Assembly (NCBI GenBank): GCA_011065005.1 | Contig: JAAKFP010000165.1 | Span: 1 to 5,974 of the forward strand | Source: Chlamydiota bacterium | GTDB lineage: Bacteria; Chlamydiota; Chlamydiia; Chlamydiales; Waddliaceae | Reading direction: 5' to 3' | DNA length: 5,974 nucleotides | Shown: piece after piece, positions 3,994 to 5,974 of the stretch | Numbering within the stretch: position 1 is the first letter of the stretch | Layout: every line of letters starts with the position of its first letter | The notes under the pieces: model-generated | Told to the model about the DNA's origin: nothing | Database searches by the model: none | The model's input: the letters and a program-made list of their open reading frames with translations, nothing else | Position numbers and translations under genes: made by a program

Positions 3994-5974
3994 CTATAAT
4001 TCTAAGTTAGCATAGTTGTTGCCCCTACTGTGAATTTCAACATTAGCATACATAGTCTTCTCTTTTGAAATATCTGAATCCTGATCCGATGATTTTCCAG
4101 TTTGCTGTGTATCAGGTAAGTTGTGATACGGCTCTTTCTTGAACGGGGTAGGGATAGCAGGGACATTGTGGTATGGAGTGTCGTTTGCGTCTACATGACC
4201 TTTCTCTACTGATGACAATTCTATTGTGCCTTTCTCTGATTCGCCATGGTCCGCAACACTCAAATCACCCTCCTCCTGGGCGCTACCAGAAGCCTCTTTT
4301 CGTCTGCGAAGCAGATAAAGAAGAGTGGGTACGCCGATGGCCAAACACAAAACTCCTACACCAATTCCCACTCCTATAACAATCACGCGACCAGTGTTTG
4401 ATGGTGGAGATGTTTGGAGTCGGATGACGAATGAGGAGGGCTCATTTGTTGAAGAGCTTGTACTAGTTAAAGAGCTTGTACTACTCGTAGGACAAGGTAT
4501 TTTAATAATCTGAAGACCGGAACTCTCATCCGGCACATACGCGTAATTGCCGGAAAGGGCGACGCCAAAAGCAGAGCCAGGCGTATCATAGAAGCCTGCA
4601 AGCGTGGAATTGGTTACATTGGACACATCGATGATTTGAAGACCTGAGTTTCCATCCGCCACATAGGCATAATTGCCGGAAACGGCGACACCATAAGCAT
4701 AGTTAGGCGTATCATAGGAGCCCGCAAACGTGGGATTGGCCACATTGGCCACATCGATGATCTGAAGACCGGAAGCACCATCCGCCACATAGGCATAATT
4801 ACCAGAAACAACAACGTCAAAGGATATATCAAGCGTAGTATAGGAGCCCGCAAGCGTTGGGTTGGTTACGTTGGTCACATCGATGATCTGAAGACCGGAA
4901 GCACCATCCGCCACATAGGCATAATTGCCGGAAACGGCGATGCCAAGAGCTGTTCCAGACGTATTATAGGAGCCCGCAAGTGTGGGATTTGCTACATTGG
5001 ATACATCGATAATCTGAAGACCCACATCATAATCCGCCACATAGGCATAATTGCCTGAAACAGCGACTCCCCGAGCCTGATTAGGCGTATTATAGGACCC
5101 TGCAAGCGTGGGGTTGGTGACATTGGCCACATCGATGATCTGAAGACCTGAGTATTTATCTGCCACATAGGCATAATTGCCGGAAAGGGCGACGCCAGAA
5201 GCATCGTCAGGCGTATTATAGGAGCCCGCAAGCGTAGGATTAGCCACATTGGACACATCGATGATCAGAAGACCGGGTCCCCAATCCGCCACATAGGCAT
5301 AATTGCCGGAAACGGCGACACCATAAGCATTACCAGTCGTATCATAGCTTCCCACCAATTGAGGACACGCGGCCTGTCCCTGCACCGACTCTGGCAGCAG
5401 CATCATGCCCGCTAGCAATGCTCTCGGAAGAGCTCCACCCTGTTGTCTGCTCATTACAGCGATCGTGGACATTTGAAAAACAAAGGCTGCTTTGAGCGCC
5501 GCAGGACCCAATGTTCCTTTCATCGTTGCGATGGCATCAGAGACGCTGCTTTGATTGGACTCCCACGATCTTCCGGCAGATATGAGCAAACCTCCAAGGA
5601 GACAAGCCACAATTCCTCTTCCCCAGGAAGTGCGGCCTGACGTCGCAGACGTGGCTCGATTAGGAGCCCCGAATTTCAGGCTATTTGCCACGTAGATCAG
5701 GTTCTCATGGACTACATGATCATAGCTACTGCCAAAGAGTCCTGTGTTATAGCGGATATAGGTGGTTTGGTAGCTTTCCGGATCTTCGAGTTTCCAAAAC
5801 ACTCCATAATCCTCTCTCAGCTGATCAAAGAGCTTTCCCTTTGTCTCAAAAGTGTCGTAACCCCACGCACCTGCTCTTTGGAGTTTGCAAAAAACGTTGG
5901 ACTTTTCCCCGCGCAGGTCTTCGATCTCCCAAATATCGACAGCGGCTTCATCGGCAAGCCAATGATTCAATGTT
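3994..5974 (-). CDS. LVIVD-repeat (beta-propeller) membrane protein with eukaryote-like Tyr-motif tail, 5'-incomplete
   Basis: The frame is open to the window edge, so the true start lies beyond 5974; the TTG at 5970 is taken only as residue 1 for numbering (658 visible residues). Visible order: a soluble N-terminal part (1-113) I do not recognise; hydrophobic stretches at about 119-133, 156-174 and 183-199, the last looking like a signal peptide (ending GQA-AC); seven 42-residue repeats (205-494) with the core SGNYAYVADG.SGLQIIDV, typical of LVIVD repeats that build a beta-propeller; a Ser/Thr-rich stalk (494-526); a strong transmembrane helix (529-554) followed by RRRK; and a 104-residue polar tail to the TAG at 3994. 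Only two cysteines flank the propeller (Cys202, Cys493) and none lies inside it. The tail has four tyrosines, all in Y-x-N-[V/L]. Positive charges after the helix predict the tail in a cytoplasm, that of the bacterium or, if the protein is exported into a host, that of the host. The function is unknown. I infer a surface or secreted host-interaction protein. Confidence 0.85.
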   Translation of the reverse strand, partial: TLNHWLADEAAVDIWEIEDLRGEKSNVFCKLQRAGAWGYDTFETKGKLFDQLREDYGVFWKLEDPESYQTTYIRYNTGLFGSSYDHVVHENLIYVANSLKFGAPNRATSATSGRTSWGRGIVACLLGGLLISAGRSWESNQSSVSDAIATMKGTLGPAALKAAFVFQMSTIAVMSRQQGGALPRALLAGMMLLPESVQGQAACPQLVGSYDTTGNAYGVAVSGNYAYVADWGPGLLIIDVSNVANPTLAGSYNTPDDASGVALSGNYAYVADKYSGLQIIDVANVTNPTLAGSYNTPNQARGVAVSGNYAYVADYDVGLQIIDVSNVANPTLAGSYNTSGTALGIAVSGNYAYVADGASGLQIIDVTNVTNPTLAGSYTTLDISFDVVVSGNYAYVADGASGLQIIDVANVANPTFAGSYDTPNYAYGVAVSGNYAYVADGNSGLQIIDVSNVTNSTLAGFYDTPGSAFGVALSGNYAYVPDESSGLQIIKIPCPTSSTSSLTSTSSSTNEPSSFVIRLQTSPPSNTGRVIVIGVGIGVGVLCLAIGVPTLLYLLRRRKEASGSAQEEGDLSVADHGESEKGTIELSSVEKGHVDANDTPYHNVPAIPTPFKKEPYHNLPDTQQTGKSSDQDSDISKEKTMYANVEIHSRGNNYANLEL
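3997..4308 (-). other. Polar tail with four Y-x-N-[V/L] motifs
   Basis: The 104-residue tail is rich in Glu, Asp, Ser and Lys. Its only tyrosines are codons 4171-4173 (YHNV), 4126-4128 (YHNL), 4048-4050 (YANV) and 4012-4014 (YANL). They form two pairs with 15 and 12 residues between the tyrosines. Y-x-N is the established docking pattern for the GRB2 SH2 domain once phosphorylated. YANV-x8-YANL has the spacing of an immunoreceptor activation motif, with V in place of I/L. Phosphorylation itself cannot be seen from sequence. Confidence 0.7.
4309..4386 (-). other. Transmembrane helix with RRRK stop-transfer
   Basis: Visible residues 529-554 are an uninterrupted run of V, I, G, L, A and C with one Pro, followed directly by RRRK (555-558). 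By the positive-inside rule the following tail is cytoplasmic and the propeller is on the other side. The Ser/Thr-rich stalk before it (bases about 4393-4491) is mucin-like in composition. Confidence 0.8.
4489..5358 (-). repeat. Tandem array of seven 126-bp coding repeats (LVIVD repeats)
   Basis: The invariant SGNYAYV motif recurs at visible residues 221, 263, 305, 347, 389, 431 and 473, exactly 42 residues (126 bp) each time without any insertion or deletion. Units start at bases 5358, 5232, 5106, 4980, 4854, 4728 and 4602; the last is about 15 bases short, ending at about 4489. The units are also very alike at DNA level, with shared blocks such as CACATCGATGATCTGAAGAC on the plus strand. 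The fifth unit is the most diverged (DISFDVVV), and the last changes VADG to VPDE. Seven units fit a closed seven-bladed propeller. Confidence 0.9.
5371..5454 (-). other. Internal signal-peptide-like segment
   Basis: Visible residues 173-200 start at an in-frame ATG (5454), have Arg residues early, a hydrophobic core (ALLAGMMLL), and end in GQA before ACP, a plausible signal peptidase I site, immediately before the first propeller repeat. No ribosome binding site precedes the ATG, so it is probably not a separate start. It may be a retained export signal from an ancestral shorter protein, or a third membrane segment. Confidence 0.4.

Noticed and set aside
4614..5258. Two minus-strand frames (4614-4853 and 4992-5258) with repeated Met/Pro/Arg-rich protein
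   Set aside because: They are alternate-frame shadows of the 126-bp repeat array, and their apparent repeats only mirror those of the real gene.
5362..5382. Lipoprotein signal at the Cys before the first repeat
   Set aside because: The residues before the Cys (QAA) lack the Leu/Val/Ile expected at -3 of a lipobox, and a signal peptidase I-type site or disulfide role fits better.

Overview
The window looks like a piece of a bacterial chromosome, probably from a host-associated Gram-negative lineage. A chlamydia-like (Parachlamydiales/Simkania-type) organism is my best guess. That is an inference from the mix of ordinary housekeeping genes with a large surface-type protein carrying a eukaryote-like signalling tail, and no single marker here proves the taxon. 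Nothing phage-like, no tRNA or rRNA, and no CRISPR array is visible.

Layout. (1) 1-421, plus strand: the C-terminal part of an AbiEii/AbiGii-type nucleotidyltransferase toxin. It is probably a broken gene, because recognisable family sequence continues in frame upstream of its only start and then meets a TAG. (2) 422-744: a non-coding stretch of about 320 bp. It holds a large nested stem structure ending in a T-run (469-592), a TTCGCG-type short repeat (about 631-677), a hairpin (686-715), and a perfect 12-bp inverted repeat (434-445 / 691-702) that brackets most of the stretch. (3) 3733 down to 745, minus strand: a compact three-gene unit of a YbiT-like ABC-F ATPase, a SPOUT/TrmH-family RNA methyltransferase and GTP cyclohydrolase I (folE). 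The spacings are 3 nt and a 17-nt overlap, so the unit is very likely co-transcribed and translationally coupled. (4) 3734-3993: a short gap with a purine-rich ACAGAG-type repeat and no convincing gene. (5) 3994 to the right edge, minus strand: a 5'-incomplete gene for a modular LVIVD-repeat membrane protein.

How the genes may work together. The ABC-F protein and the RNA methyltransferase both act on the translation machinery. FolE supplies dihydroneopterin triphosphate, the entry to folate and also to queuosine-type tRNA modification, so the unit has a loose translation/one-carbon theme (inference).

The exciting part is the last gene. Its protein has seven exactly 42-residue repeats (a probable seven-bladed beta-propeller), flanked by a single Cys on each side, then a Ser/Thr-rich stalk, one strong transmembrane helix followed by RRRK, and a 104-residue tail. 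The tail has only four tyrosines, and every one lies in Y-x-N-[V/L] (YHNV, YHNL, YANV, YANL), arranged as two pairs. Y-x-N is the known GRB2-SH2 docking pattern, and YxxV-x8-YxxL has ITAM-like spacing. The layout is that of an animal-type single-pass receptor, and suggests a previously undescribed candidate phosphotyrosine-signalling mimic or a gene acquired from a eukaryote.
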